NCBI RefSeq assembly: GCF_003254115.1
Contig: NZ_QKZV01000005.1
Location: 128,674 to 192,673 of the forward strand
Direction of reading: 5' to 3'
DNA from: Hydrotalea sandarakina
Lineage (GTDB): Bacteria; Bacteroidota; Bacteroidia; Chitinophagales; Chitinophagaceae
Length of the DNA stretch: 64,000 nt
The position numbers were made by a program, and so were the translations under genes. How positions within the stretch are numbered: position 1 is the first letter of the stretch; each line of letters begins with the position of its first letter. Below, one piece after another: positions 28,501 through 35,116 of this stretch. Below the pieces are notes generated by a model, which was not told where the DNA came from, did no database searches, and worked only from the letters and a program-made list of their open reading frames with translations.

Positions 28501-28694
28501 TTAATGTTCAGCTTAAAATTACCTTCGGCATCGGTAGAAGTGCCTTGTTTTGTTTTTTTGTCAACAATAGAGGCGCCATCTATTGGCTTGCCTTTATCGT
28601 CTAATACTTTACCCGAAATTGTTACTGTTTGGGCATATACACCCGCAAAAAGTAGCAAAAGGGCAGAAAAAACCATCAATAGTTTTTTTCTCAT
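25515..28694 (-). CDS. SusC/RagA-family TonB-dependent outer-membrane transporter (locus 2)
   Basis: The protein has 1059 residues: signal peptide, carboxypeptidase-regulatory-like domain (about 23-100, with IQISSVGFAKREMTV), the SusC segment EVVVTALGIKREKKALGYAVST, a plug containing NINIRGISTITGNSVPLFIVDGVPFDGG, and a long barrel ending in RRFGASLRVTF with a terminal phenylalanine, as expected for outer-membrane insertion. The ALGIKREKKALGYAVST variant and the type-2 SusD partner define a different sub-family from locus 1. Substrate is unknown. A 676-base gene-free region lies upstream. Confidence 0.94.
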   Translation of the reverse strand: MRKKLLMVFSALLLLFAGVYAQTVTISGKVLDDKGKPIDGASIVDKKTKQGTSTDAEGNFKLNIKEGSVIQISSVGFAKREMTVRGNETLNITLVPENQDLSEVVVTALGIKREKKALGYAVSTVGKDELELRPEGDIGRVLSGKAPGLNILNTTGLSGSGTNINIRGISTITGNSVPLFIVDGVPFDGGTNSNQNFTYGIGTSSRFLDIDPNNIESVSVLKGLSATTLYGEAGRNGVILITTKNGSTQKVRKKSEITVSQSVFATQAILPEYNTKYGGGFDLSVGIAYFSNWGGAFTNPPLVVTHPYDKPSLNAIFPQFKGAPYYYKYYNSVPRFFRTGMMNNTSVNASGSSGALNYNVSYSYTDDQGYLQNNGMQKNNFGFGGTAKLTNNITVSATINYVSTNVKAPPTSDSYGNNATNSSIFGNVMYTPTAVDLMGLPYELPTDHSSIYYRNSNDIQNPRWTLYNAFTQDNVSRVFGQISTTYEFNKFWHLTYRVGLDNYSEYQAYAQNKGGLYLNTGFFRSSVAYNTIWDHTALLNFNKNLNSNFSFNLDAGANSRRYIFSQTGQSSSQQLVYGIFNHANFVTHDVYSESGAPLNYDQQTLSLGLFAQGTLGYKEYAFLTVGGRNSWFSTVEKPNRSIFYPSVSLAYIPTSAIESLKGNKTVNYLKLRVGYSTSANPPSPYSTRAYLNTVTRAFVTNGGTTVSTNSNSTLLPNPNIKPELLREIETGAEGRFFDNRLTMDLTLYYRIAKDQILFRSLDPSTGFTSEQVNGGKVVNKGIELSLGYNVIRGKNWKWDLTALYTLNRSMVSEIPADIKFINTAGYSNFGTIAENGQPLGVILGSYWVRDPKSGQRIVDPTSGDYIISNDVGIIGDPTPLYKLTGISNLSYKAFSFRMQWDYTAGGQMFSSTASALLGRGVTKDTEFDRAAPYILPGVDPNGNPNKVQITASQAYFDNSVTNAGAIAPYETGIYDATCIRLREASLTYNLPGKYLTKTPFGAVSLTFSGTNLWYYAPNFPKYVHFDPDASGLGVGNGRGMEFLSGPSARRFGASLRVTF

Positions 28695-28920
28695 GTTGCT
28701 GTAGTTTTGGTGAATTAATTCCGTTTATCACGTTATATTGCCGTTCAAATTACTTATTTGTTAATTTTAAACCAAAAAAATTAACAAATATTTTTTCAAA
28801 ATCTCATAATCTTTTCTTTTTGCGTGTAATTGCAATGCTTAGCAAGTTTTTACGAATAACATTTAATTAACATTCAGCTTTTTTTAATTGTAAAATTAAA
28901 AAGTCATTATGTCGTATTAC

Positions 28921-28963
28921 ATTTTGGCTTTATGCCAAAATTGCACCCGTCCGGTGCTTTTTT
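28921..28963 (+). terminator. Orphan double hairpin with plus-strand T-run
   Basis: ATTTTGGC and GCCAAAAT form a perfect stem with a 5-base loop. It is followed directly by GCACC and GGTGC with a 5-base loop and six T (28958-28963). This is a well-formed intrinsic terminator on the plus strand, but the nearest genes upstream run the other way. Confidence 0.6.
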
Positions 28964-29015
28964 GTATGTGGGTAAGTTTTAGGGCTTTTTCATCAAAAAA
29001 TATTTTGCCATCTGC

Positions 29016-29089
29016 CCCATTATTGTAATTTAGTGGTGGAATTTAATGGGTTAGTAAGTAAAAGGGTCGGCTTTATTGCTGGCCCTTTT
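29016..29089 (+). ncRNA. Candidate structured small RNA upstream of radA
   Basis: Two helices are visible: CCCATTA (29016-29022) with TAATGGG (29044-29050), and a 12-bp hairpin 29060-29071 with 29078-29089 around a TTTATT loop. The 12-bp stem uses two G-U pairs that exist only in the plus-strand RNA; the minus-strand RNA would have A-C mismatches there. The 3' arm ends in TTTT. The 5' end and function are unknown, and no known RNA family is recognised. Confidence 0.35.
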
Positions 29090-29331
29090 GCGTTAATATT
29101 GAAGCGAATATTTACCACGAATTCTCCAATCATCTGTATCTGTTTTATAAAATGTTATCAGTAAAAAAAAGCATTAAGCAAACACACTATCAACCATCTT
29201 TCTTTTTAAAAATAGCTTGTTACTTAAAAATTTGTATTTGACTTAAAATTTCAAATGCAACAATCAAAACGATATAGACATATTGATGTATAAAATAGAT
29301 ACGCATTTGTTAAACGTTACCATACATTTTA

Positions 29332-29363
29332 TTGCACCAAATAATTACAGCCCATTAACTTTG
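29332..29363 (+). promoter_or_regulatory. radA promoter, close to the start codon
   Basis: TTG at 29332-29334 and TAACTTTG at 29356-29363 match the -33 and -7 elements of Bacteroidota, with 21 bases between them. Transcription would begin about 6 bases later, at or next to the ATG at 29371, so the mRNA may be leaderless. Confidence 0.55.
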
Positions 29364-29370
29364 AAATAAG

Positions 29371-30744
29371 ATGAGTAAGATAAAAACAGCATTTTTTTGT
29401 AGCAACTGTGGTTATGAAAGCGCAAAATGGTTAGGCAAATGTCCCAGTTGCAATAATTGGAACACCTTTATTGAGGAAGTAATTCAAAAAAATAATCAAC
29501 CTGAACTAAATTGGCAAAATTACGGTAGCAAACAAACTACCAACAACAAGGCAATAGCGTTAGATGAGGTTAATCCGAATGAACAAGAACGCATTATTAC
29601 TGCTAACAATGAACTAAATAGGGTTTTGGGCGGTGGTATTGTACCAGGAAGTATAGTATTGGTAGCCGGTGAACCGGGCATAGGCAAAAGCACTTTGTTT
29701 TTACAAATTGGTTTATCATTACAAAACTTAACGGTACTATACATTAGTGGAGAAGAAAGTGAACAACAAATTAAAATGCGTGCCAACCGTATTCAGTTAA
29801 AACATCCTTCCTTTTATTTATTAACAGAAACAACTACGCAATCCATATTTAATGAAATAAAAAAATTGCAACCACAATTAGTTATTGTCGATTCTGTTCA
29901 AACTTTGCAATCGAATTTAATTGATGCAGGTGCCGGCAGTATATCGCAAATACGGGAATGCACTGCCGAATTTCAACGCTTTGCTAAAGAAACCAATACA
30001 CCTGTATTTTTAATTGGTCACATTACGAAAGATGGCACCATTGCAGGCCCCAAAATTTTAGAACATATTGTTGATGCTGTTTTACAATTTGAAGGCGACC
30101 GCCACTATACTTATCGCATACTTCGCACATTGAAAAATCGTTTTGGCAGTACTTCTGAATTGGGTATTTATGAAATGACAGGAGACGGCATGAAAGAAGT
30201 ATCCAATCCTTCTGAAATTTTATTAACACAACGCGAACATACATTAAGCGGAAGTGCCATAGCTGCAACCGTTGAAGGCATAAGGCCTTTACTAATTGAA
30301 GTGCAGGCTTTGGTTACACAAAGCGTTTATGGTACACCACAAAGAACAGTCAGTGGATTTGATTTAAGACGATTACAATTATTGCTGGCTGTATTAGAAA
30401 AACGAGGCGGTTTTTTATTTGGCACTAAAGATGTATTCATCAACATTGCAGGCGGATTAAAAGTTGAAGATCCCTCTATTGATTTAGCTTTAATTGCTGC
30501 TTTACTATCCTCATATGAAGATATTCCCTTACCGGCGCACATCTGCTTTGCAGGAGAAGTAGGATTGAACGGTGAAATAAGAGCAGTAAACCGTATTGAG
30601 CAACGTATTGCCGAAGCTGAAAAATTGGGATTTGAAAAAATTTTTGTTTCACGTTATAATCAAAAAGCTATTCAGCCCAAAAAATACAGTATTGAAATTG
30701 TTGCTTTAAGCGAAGTGCAAGAACTTTATCAACAACTTTTTTAA
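29371..30744 (+). CDS. radA: DNA repair protein RadA
   Basis: RadA (Sms) is a hexameric ATPase that helps process recombination intermediates by driving branch migration. The 457-residue protein has the full layout: an N-terminal zinc finger (C10-x2-C13 and C24-x2-C27), a RecA-like core with Walker A GEPGIGKST at 100-108, the RadA-specific KNRFG motif near residue 255, and a C-terminal Lon-protease-like domain (GGLKVEDPSIDLALIAALLSS then CFAGEVGLNGEIRAV). Its promoter lies so close that the leader is at most a few bases. comF follows 65 bases later. Confidence 0.96.
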   Translation: MSKIKTAFFCSNCGYESAKWLGKCPSCNNWNTFIEEVIQKNNQPELNWQNYGSKQTTNNKAIALDEVNPNEQERIITANNELNRVLGGGIVPGSIVLVAGEPGIGKSTLFLQIGLSLQNLTVLYISGEESEQQIKMRANRIQLKHPSFYLLTETTTQSIFNEIKKLQPQLVIVDSVQTLQSNLIDAGAGSISQIRECTAEFQRFAKETNTPVFLIGHITKDGTIAGPKILEHIVDAVLQFEGDRHYTYRILRTLKNRFGSTSELGIYEMTGDGMKEVSNPSEILLTQREHTLSGSAIAATVEGIRPLLIEVQALVTQSVYGTPQRTVSGFDLRRLQLLLAVLEKRGGFLFGTKDVFINIAGGLKVEDPSIDLALIAALLSSYEDIPLPAHICFAGEVGLNGEIRAVNRIEQRIAEAEKLGFEKIFVSRYNQKAIQPKKYSIEIVALSEVQELYQQLF

Positions 30745-30809
30745 TCAACGCTTTCATTCATAAAAATTCATTTGTGCCGCATAAAGCATATTTGTTTTAT
30801 TTTTAAAGC

Positions 30810-31511
30810 ATGTTGACGATTGTAAAAGATTATTGGACAAATTTTGTTCATTTATTTTTTCCGCACACTTGCATGGGATGCAATGCTGATATTATGCCGG
30901 AACAATTTTTATGTACCGAATGCTTAATGCAATTACCCCGTACCGGTTTTTTTGAAGCAGCCGACAATCCCGTTGAACAAAGCTTTTATGGCAGAGTTGC
31001 TATTGATGCAGCAGCGGCTGCATTTTATTTTACCAAACAATCACTTGTACAACAATTATTGTTTCAATTAAAATATAAAGGTCGGCAAGATGTTGGTATT
31101 TGGTTGGGGCAACAAATAGGCCATCAACTTAATATTTCCAAACGCTTTCAACCTATTGATGCCATTATTCCATTACCCTTGCATCCTAAAAAAGAAAAAT
31201 TACGAGGTTACAATCAATCAACTTGCATTGCCAAAGGTATAGCGGAAGTTTTACAAAAACCGGTTTATACGAATGTCATTGTTCGTAATAAGTATACACA
31301 TACACAAACGCAAAAAAACAGGGTTCAACGTTGGGAAAACATGAATGACGCTTTTACTATTATTGAACCTGAAATATTAAAACAACAGAATATTTTGTTG
31401 GTGGATGATGTAATTACAACCGGTGCAACATTAGAGGCTTGTAGTAATGCTCTTTTATCGGTTCCGGTAGCGTCCGTGCAAATTGCTACAGTAGCCTATA
31501 CACTTTTATAG
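30810..31511 (+). CDS. comF: ComF-family phosphoribosyltransferase-like protein
   Basis: ComF proteins are linked to DNA uptake and recombination in competent bacteria, although many family members have no tested role. The 233-residue protein has an N-terminal zinc ribbon (FPHTCMGCNADIMPEQFLCTEC, cited as cysteine pairs C-x2-C and C-x2-C) and a phosphoribosyltransferase fold with LLFQLKYKGRQDVG and the PRPP-binding loop ILLVDDVITTGAT. The region between contains the family's RGYNQS motif. Placement after radA fits a recombination context, though the 65-base gap leaves co-transcription open. Confidence 0.88.
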   Translation: MLTIVKDYWTNFVHLFFPHTCMGCNADIMPEQFLCTECLMQLPRTGFFEAADNPVEQSFYGRVAIDAAAAAFYFTKQSLVQQLLFQLKYKGRQDVGIWLGQQIGHQLNISKRFQPIDAIIPLPLHPKKEKLRGYNQSTCIAKGIAEVLQKPVYTNVIVRNKYTHTQTQKNRVQRWENMNDAFTIIEPEILKQQNILLVDDVITTGATLEACSNALLSVPVASVQIATVAYTLL

Positions 31512-31603
31512 GTTTTATTAAAAAATTAAACATTCAACCCCAACAATTGTTAGTAATTTCCGTTATTGTTTTTTGCATTATCTAAAACCAAAAACTTTTA
31601 ACC

Positions 31604-32137
31604 ATGAAGTATTTGTTCACCATTGCAGCTATAGTTGCTTTAACCTCATTTACAACAATGAAAAGTAACACCATTTATCAATTCAAAGTTCCTTCTATTA
31701 ACGTTGGCACCATTGATTTTGCCAAATATGAAGGCAAAAAAATTTTAATAGTGAATACCGCATCTAAGTGTGGATTTACTCCACAGTATGAAGCTTTGGA
31801 AAAACTCTATGAAAAATATAAAGACAAACTGGTTGTAGTTGGATTTCCCTGCAATCAGTTCGGTAATCAAGAGCCCGGAAGCAGTGATGAAATTGTTCAA
31901 TTCTGCAAAAAAAATTACGGTGTTACCTTTCCTTTAGCTGAAAAAGTTGATGTAAAAGGTCCTAACATTTCACCCGTATATAAATGGTTATGCAATAAAT
32001 CAGAAAACGGGGTATTAGATGCCACCATTACCTGGAACTTCAACAAATTTTTAATTGATGAGCATGGGAAATTATTAGCTTATTTCCCAAGTACTGTTAC
32101 ACCCGATAGTCCTGAAATTTTAAAATATCTAAATTAA
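31604..32137 (+). CDS. Glutathione peroxidase-family thiol peroxidase with signal peptide
   Basis: The 177-residue protein reduces peroxides using a cysteine: Cys56 in NTASKCGFTPQY occupies the selenocysteine position, with the conserved Gln in FPCNQFGNQEPG and Trp in ITWNFNKFLID completing the catalytic set. A second Cys in FPCNQF fits the atypical two-cysteine, thioredoxin-dependent bacterial type. The N-terminus (MKYLFTIAAIVALTSFTTMKS) looks like a signal peptide, so it probably acts in the periplasm. A strong terminator follows. Confidence 0.92.
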   Translation: MKYLFTIAAIVALTSFTTMKSNTIYQFKVPSINVGTIDFAKYEGKKILIVNTASKCGFTPQYEALEKLYEKYKDKLVVVGFPCNQFGNQEPGSSDEIVQFCKKNYGVTFPLAEKVDVKGPNISPVYKWLCNKSENGVLDATITWNFNKFLIDEHGKLLAYFPSTVTPDSPEILKYLN

Positions 32138-32158
32138 CGCCACTCGGAAATATTTTGC

Positions 32159-32190
32159 AAAGGAAGATGTTGTTTAAGCATCTTCCTTTT
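32159..32190 (+). terminator. Terminator of the glutathione peroxidase gene
   Basis: An 11-bp perfect stem, AAAGGAAGATG (32159-32169) with its complement (32179-32189), encloses a 9-base loop and is followed by T-rich sequence. The next gene begins only 15 bases after it. Confidence 0.85.
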
Positions 32191-32204
32191 ATTTTGTACC
32201 CATC

Positions 32205-33407
32205 ATGGAACTGAAAGATGTAATTGGACAATCAGATTTAAAGCAACAACTCATAACCATGGTGCAGCAAAATAGGCTGGGCCATGCATTATTAATGGTA
32301 GGAAAAGAAGGAACAGGTGCACTGCCTTTAGCCATTGCATTTGCACAATGGGTAGTGAGTCAACCTGCACAAAACGCACAAAGCAATGCGATGGATTTAT
32401 TTGGCGAACCTGCCCCTTTAAGCAACACCAATAAATGGATTAGTCCGGATGATATTACAACATTGCCGGCCTTTCATAGAGCTATTCAATTCATGCATCC
32501 CGATTTACATTTTTCCTACCCGGTAATACCCAAAAAAAGTGGCGACAAACCTATTAGCACCGATTATTTTGCTGAGTGGAAAGAGTTTGTAAAATTATAT
32601 CCTTATGGAAATGTGTATGATTGGTTACAATTTATTGGTGCAGAAAATAAGCAAGGCAATATAACTGCTGAAGAGTGTAACGATATTATGCGCAAACTAA
32701 ATTTAAAAAGTTTTGAAAGCGCATACAAGGTTTTGGTGTTGTGGATGCCAGAATACTTAGGCAAAGAAGGCAATAAATTATTAAAATTAATAGAAGAACC
32801 ACCCGCCAACACATTGTTTATTTTAGTAGCCGAACAAGAAGATGGCGTATTGCCTACCATTGTTAGCCGTTGTCAGGTAATTCGGGTACCCATGATAGAC
32901 AAGCATGACATAGAAAATGCATTGGTACAAAAAGCCGGCTTAGCTCAAACAACCGCAGCACAAATTGCGGCAGTTTGCGAAGGCAATTATCGTGAGGCTT
33001 TACAAATGATACAAGATACTGCCGCAGATTGGCAAAGTTTGCTTAGAGAATGGTTGAATGCCACCTTAAAAGCCGGCCCAAGTATGCAATTAAAGTTTGT
33101 GGAAGAAATTGCCAAGGCGGGGCGAGAAAAACAAAAACAGTTTTTACGATATTTCATACACTTATTGGAAGAAAGCTTACACATAAGGTTATTGGGAACA
33201 GAAGCCATGCATTACTTACCTGCTGAAGCAGATTTTGCACAAAGGCTTAATAAAATTGCTTCCGTTAGTCAACAGCAGGCCATTGTAAATGAATTAGATA
33301 ATGCCATTTACTATATTGAAAGAAATGCCAATGCCAAAATGTTGTTTATGGCCTTAACCATAAAGCTTCAATTTATTATTCAAAACAAGGTAACCCTACA
33401 TGTTTAA
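32205..33407 (+). CDS. holB: DNA polymerase III delta-prime subunit (clamp loader)
   Basis: The 400-residue protein opens with MELKDVIGQSDLKQQLITMVQQNRLGHALLMVGKEGTG, a AAA+ clamp-loader start with a degenerate P-loop (GKEGTGAL, lacking the GKT/S ending), as in delta-prime subunits that do not hydrolyse ATP. The sensor region reads LLKLIEEPPANTLFILVAEQEDGVLPTIVSRCQVI with the SRC motif. The middle insert (VSQPAQNAQSNAMDLFGEPAPLSN) contains no zinc-binding cysteines. It loads the sliding clamp with the gamma/tau and delta subunits. The start codon is the only good candidate. Confidence 0.88.
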   Translation: MELKDVIGQSDLKQQLITMVQQNRLGHALLMVGKEGTGALPLAIAFAQWVVSQPAQNAQSNAMDLFGEPAPLSNTNKWISPDDITTLPAFHRAIQFMHPDLHFSYPVIPKKSGDKPISTDYFAEWKEFVKLYPYGNVYDWLQFIGAENKQGNITAEECNDIMRKLNLKSFESAYKVLVLWMPEYLGKEGNKLLKLIEEPPANTLFILVAEQEDGVLPTIVSRCQVIRVPMIDKHDIENALVQKAGLAQTTAAQIAAVCEGNYREALQMIQDTAADWQSLLREWLNATLKAGPSMQLKFVEEIAKAGREKQKQFLRYFIHLLEESLHIRLLGTEAMHYLPAEADFAQRLNKIASVSQQQAIVNELDNAIYYIERNANAKMLFMALTIKLQFIIQNKVTLHV

Positions 33408-33714
33408 ACACTATTGCCAATAAATTTCCTATTTTTGAATTTGTAGAACTGAAAATTGTGGGGTTGTACCTTTTTTCCTGTGTGGATAGGTGTGAAGGGT
33501 AAATAGCATTTGTACCTGATGTATTTGATGTACTTATATAATTTTATCAGGCCTTACCAATGTATAGGAACGCCATAGCTCACTATTGTTCTGAACGTTG
33601 AAGTGAGTGACACAACAGGCGTTGAACAGGGAACTGCTGTTGGTAACATACCCCTCCTACGCTCAGTTTTCTACGGTATTTTATTTAGTTGAACTTTTAA
33701 ATGAAAACGACATA
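33408..33714. other. 307-base gap before the ricT-like gene, with a repeated element
   Basis: The gap has a possible -7 box TATTTTTG at 33430-33437 with no well-spaced -33. It also holds the 42-base element described separately (33585-33626) and a short inverted repeat (AACAG/CTGTT near 33625-33641). If transcription starts near 33443 the leader would be about 270 bases long, which is unusual. The reading frame of the next gene stays open through the second half, but composition and family comparison argue against coding. Confidence 0.4.
33585..33626 (+). repeat. 42-base intergenic element, copy A
   Basis: The element consists of ATTGTTCTGAAC, a 6-base word GTTGAA, an 18-base core GTGAGTGACACAACAGGC, then the word GTTGAA again. 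It matches copy B at 59023-59064 in 36 of 42 positions. Every substitution in the first word recurs at the same place in the second word. It lies upstream of the RicT-like gene. Confidence 0.7.
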
Positions 33715-35043
33715 ATGGGATGTGGATCATGTGGCACCAAAAAACCAGGCGGTTGCAAAAGTAATGGCGGTTGCAGTACCGGCGGTTGCAATCGGTTAAA
33801 TGTGTATGACTGGCTTCAAAACCTGCCATTAACTTTTAGCGATGCCGATTGTAAAATAATTGAAGTAAGCTTTAAACAAGGCAGCAGAAAAGAGTTTTTT
33901 AGAAATACTTCCCTACAGCAATTTGAAAAGGGGGAATACGTAACTGTTGAAGGGGTTGCCGGTTTTGATGTGGGTGAAGTTAGCCTTACAGGCGAATTGG
34001 TGCGCTTGCAATTAAAAAAGAAGGGGGTTGATGAAATGAACCCCGATATAAAAAAAGTTCTTCGCCGCAGCACAGAACGCGATTTAGAAAGCTATCATTA
34101 TCAAAAAGATCGCGAACCTGCAGTACAAGCTCGCAGCCGCGAATTGGCCAGGCAATTGAATTTACAAATGAAGTTGAGTGAAGTAGAAATACAAGCCGAT
34201 GGCAAAAAAGCTACTTTTTTTTATACTGCGGAAGATAGGGTTGATTTTAGAGAACTAATTAAATTATATGCCGCTGAGTTTAAACTAAAAGTTGAAATGC
34301 GGCAAATAGGCATTCGCCAAGAAGCTGCAAAAGTGGGCGGCATTGGCAGTTGCGGCCGCGAACTTTGTTGCAGTACCTGGTTGCAAGATTTTAAAAGTGT
34401 TAATACAACTGCTGCTCGTTACCAAAACTTATCTATTAATCAAACCAAATTAAGCGGTCAGTGTGGTCGTTTAAAATGCTGTTTGAATTATGAATTGGAT
34501 ACGTATTTGGATGCATTACAACATTTTCCGGAAAATGTTGACACGTTGCAAACTACTAAAGGCAATGCCGTTTTAATTAAAAAAGATATTTTTAAAAATT
34601 TGATGTGGTATATGATGGAAGGGGGAAGTAAATACTATCCACTTACCATTGAGCGGGTAAAAGAAATAAAGCGAATGAATGCGCAAAATATTTTACCTGA
34701 TGATTTGGAACCGGTTGATGTAGTAAGCGGAAAACCGAAAGCTATAGAACCACAATTTGTAGATGTTGTTGGACAAATTACTTTAAAGAGCTTAGAAAAA
34801 ACCAATAAGCGTAACAAAGGTGAACAACGTCGCGACAATCGTGATAACCGCGATAACCGCAGCAATGAACAGCGGCAACCCAATAACAACGATAACAGAA
34901 ATCGCGGCAACAATAATAACAACCGTAGCGATAATAGACAACGTAATAATAACAATAATAAAAACGATAATCGCAACAGACCTCAACAGCAAGGCAAGCC
35001 CGTTAATAAACCTAATTTGCCTAAAGGAAAGGATAATGCATAG
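33715..35043 (+). CDS. ricT: PSP1-domain protein, RicT (YaaT)-like, with long disordered tail
   Basis: RicT-type proteins form an Fe-S-containing complex in Bacillus that tunes RNase Y; Bacteroidota homologues are less studied. The 442-residue protein starts with a cysteine-rich stretch (MGCGSCGTKKPGG, then GGCSTGGCN). The PSP1 domain follows, with KATFFYTAEDRVDFRELIKLYA, IGSCGRELCCSTWL and QCGRLKCCLNYE, which hold the cluster-type cysteines. The last 70 or so residues are a low-complexity tail of Asn, Arg, Asp and Gln. The ATG at 33715 is chosen because the MGCGSCG start is typical of the group. Confidence 0.85.
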   Translation: MGCGSCGTKKPGGCKSNGGCSTGGCNRLNVYDWLQNLPLTFSDADCKIIEVSFKQGSRKEFFRNTSLQQFEKGEYVTVEGVAGFDVGEVSLTGELVRLQLKKKGVDEMNPDIKKVLRRSTERDLESYHYQKDREPAVQARSRELARQLNLQMKLSEVEIQADGKKATFFYTAEDRVDFRELIKLYAAEFKLKVEMRQIGIRQEAAKVGGIGSCGRELCCSTWLQDFKSVNTTAARYQNLSINQTKLSGQCGRLKCCLNYELDTYLDALQHFPENVDTLQTTKGNAVLIKKDIFKNLMWYMMEGGSKYYPLTIERVKEIKRMNAQNILPDDLEPVDVVSGKPKAIEPQFVDVVGQITLKSLEKTNKRNKGEQRRDNRDNRDNRSNEQRQPNNNDNRNRGNNNNNRSDNRQRNNNNNKNDNRNRPQQQGKPVNKPNLPKGKDNA

Positions 35044-35060
35044 ATTGATTCTTTAAACTA

Positions 35061-35096
35061 AAAAAAGAGGCAGTTTGAAAAACGTGCCTCTTTTTT
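35061..35096. terminator. Bidirectional terminator between ricT and the oligoendopeptidase gene
   Basis: A 12-bp perfect stem, AAAAAAGAGGCA (35061-35072) with TGCCTCTTTTTT (35085-35096), serves both convergent genes (A-run left, T-run right). Confidence 0.9.
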
Positions 35097-35116
35097 ATTT
35101 TACGAATAGTTGAATA

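Larger units (their letters stand above)
28695..29370. other. Gene-free 676-base region with three strong hairpins
   Basis: No credible coding frame is visible. From left to right it holds: AT-rich sequence upstream of the minus-strand SusC gene; an 8-bp perfect hairpin at 28921-28941; a terminator-like hairpin with six T at 28943-28963; a 7-bp helix (CCCATTA 29016-29022 with TAATGGG 29044-29050); a 12-bp hairpin at 29060-29089; about 240 AT-rich bases with no structure that I can see; and the radA promoter. The plus-strand terminator with no plus-strand gene before it suggests a small RNA. Confidence 0.5.

Noticed and set aside
29309-29320. GTTAAACGTTAC as another LacI-type operator before radA
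   Set aside because: Only the central six bases are palindromic. radA is not a sugar gene.
33607-33714. N-terminal extension of the ricT-like gene
   Set aside because: The frame is open but it includes the intergenic 42-base repeat, has no start that fits the family, and homologues begin with the MGCGSCG-type start.
34635-35056. Alternative frames over the low-complexity end of ricT
   Set aside because: Repetitive Asn/Arg/Asp codons keep other frames open by chance; the products are repetitive Leu or Ile/Val/Thr strings.
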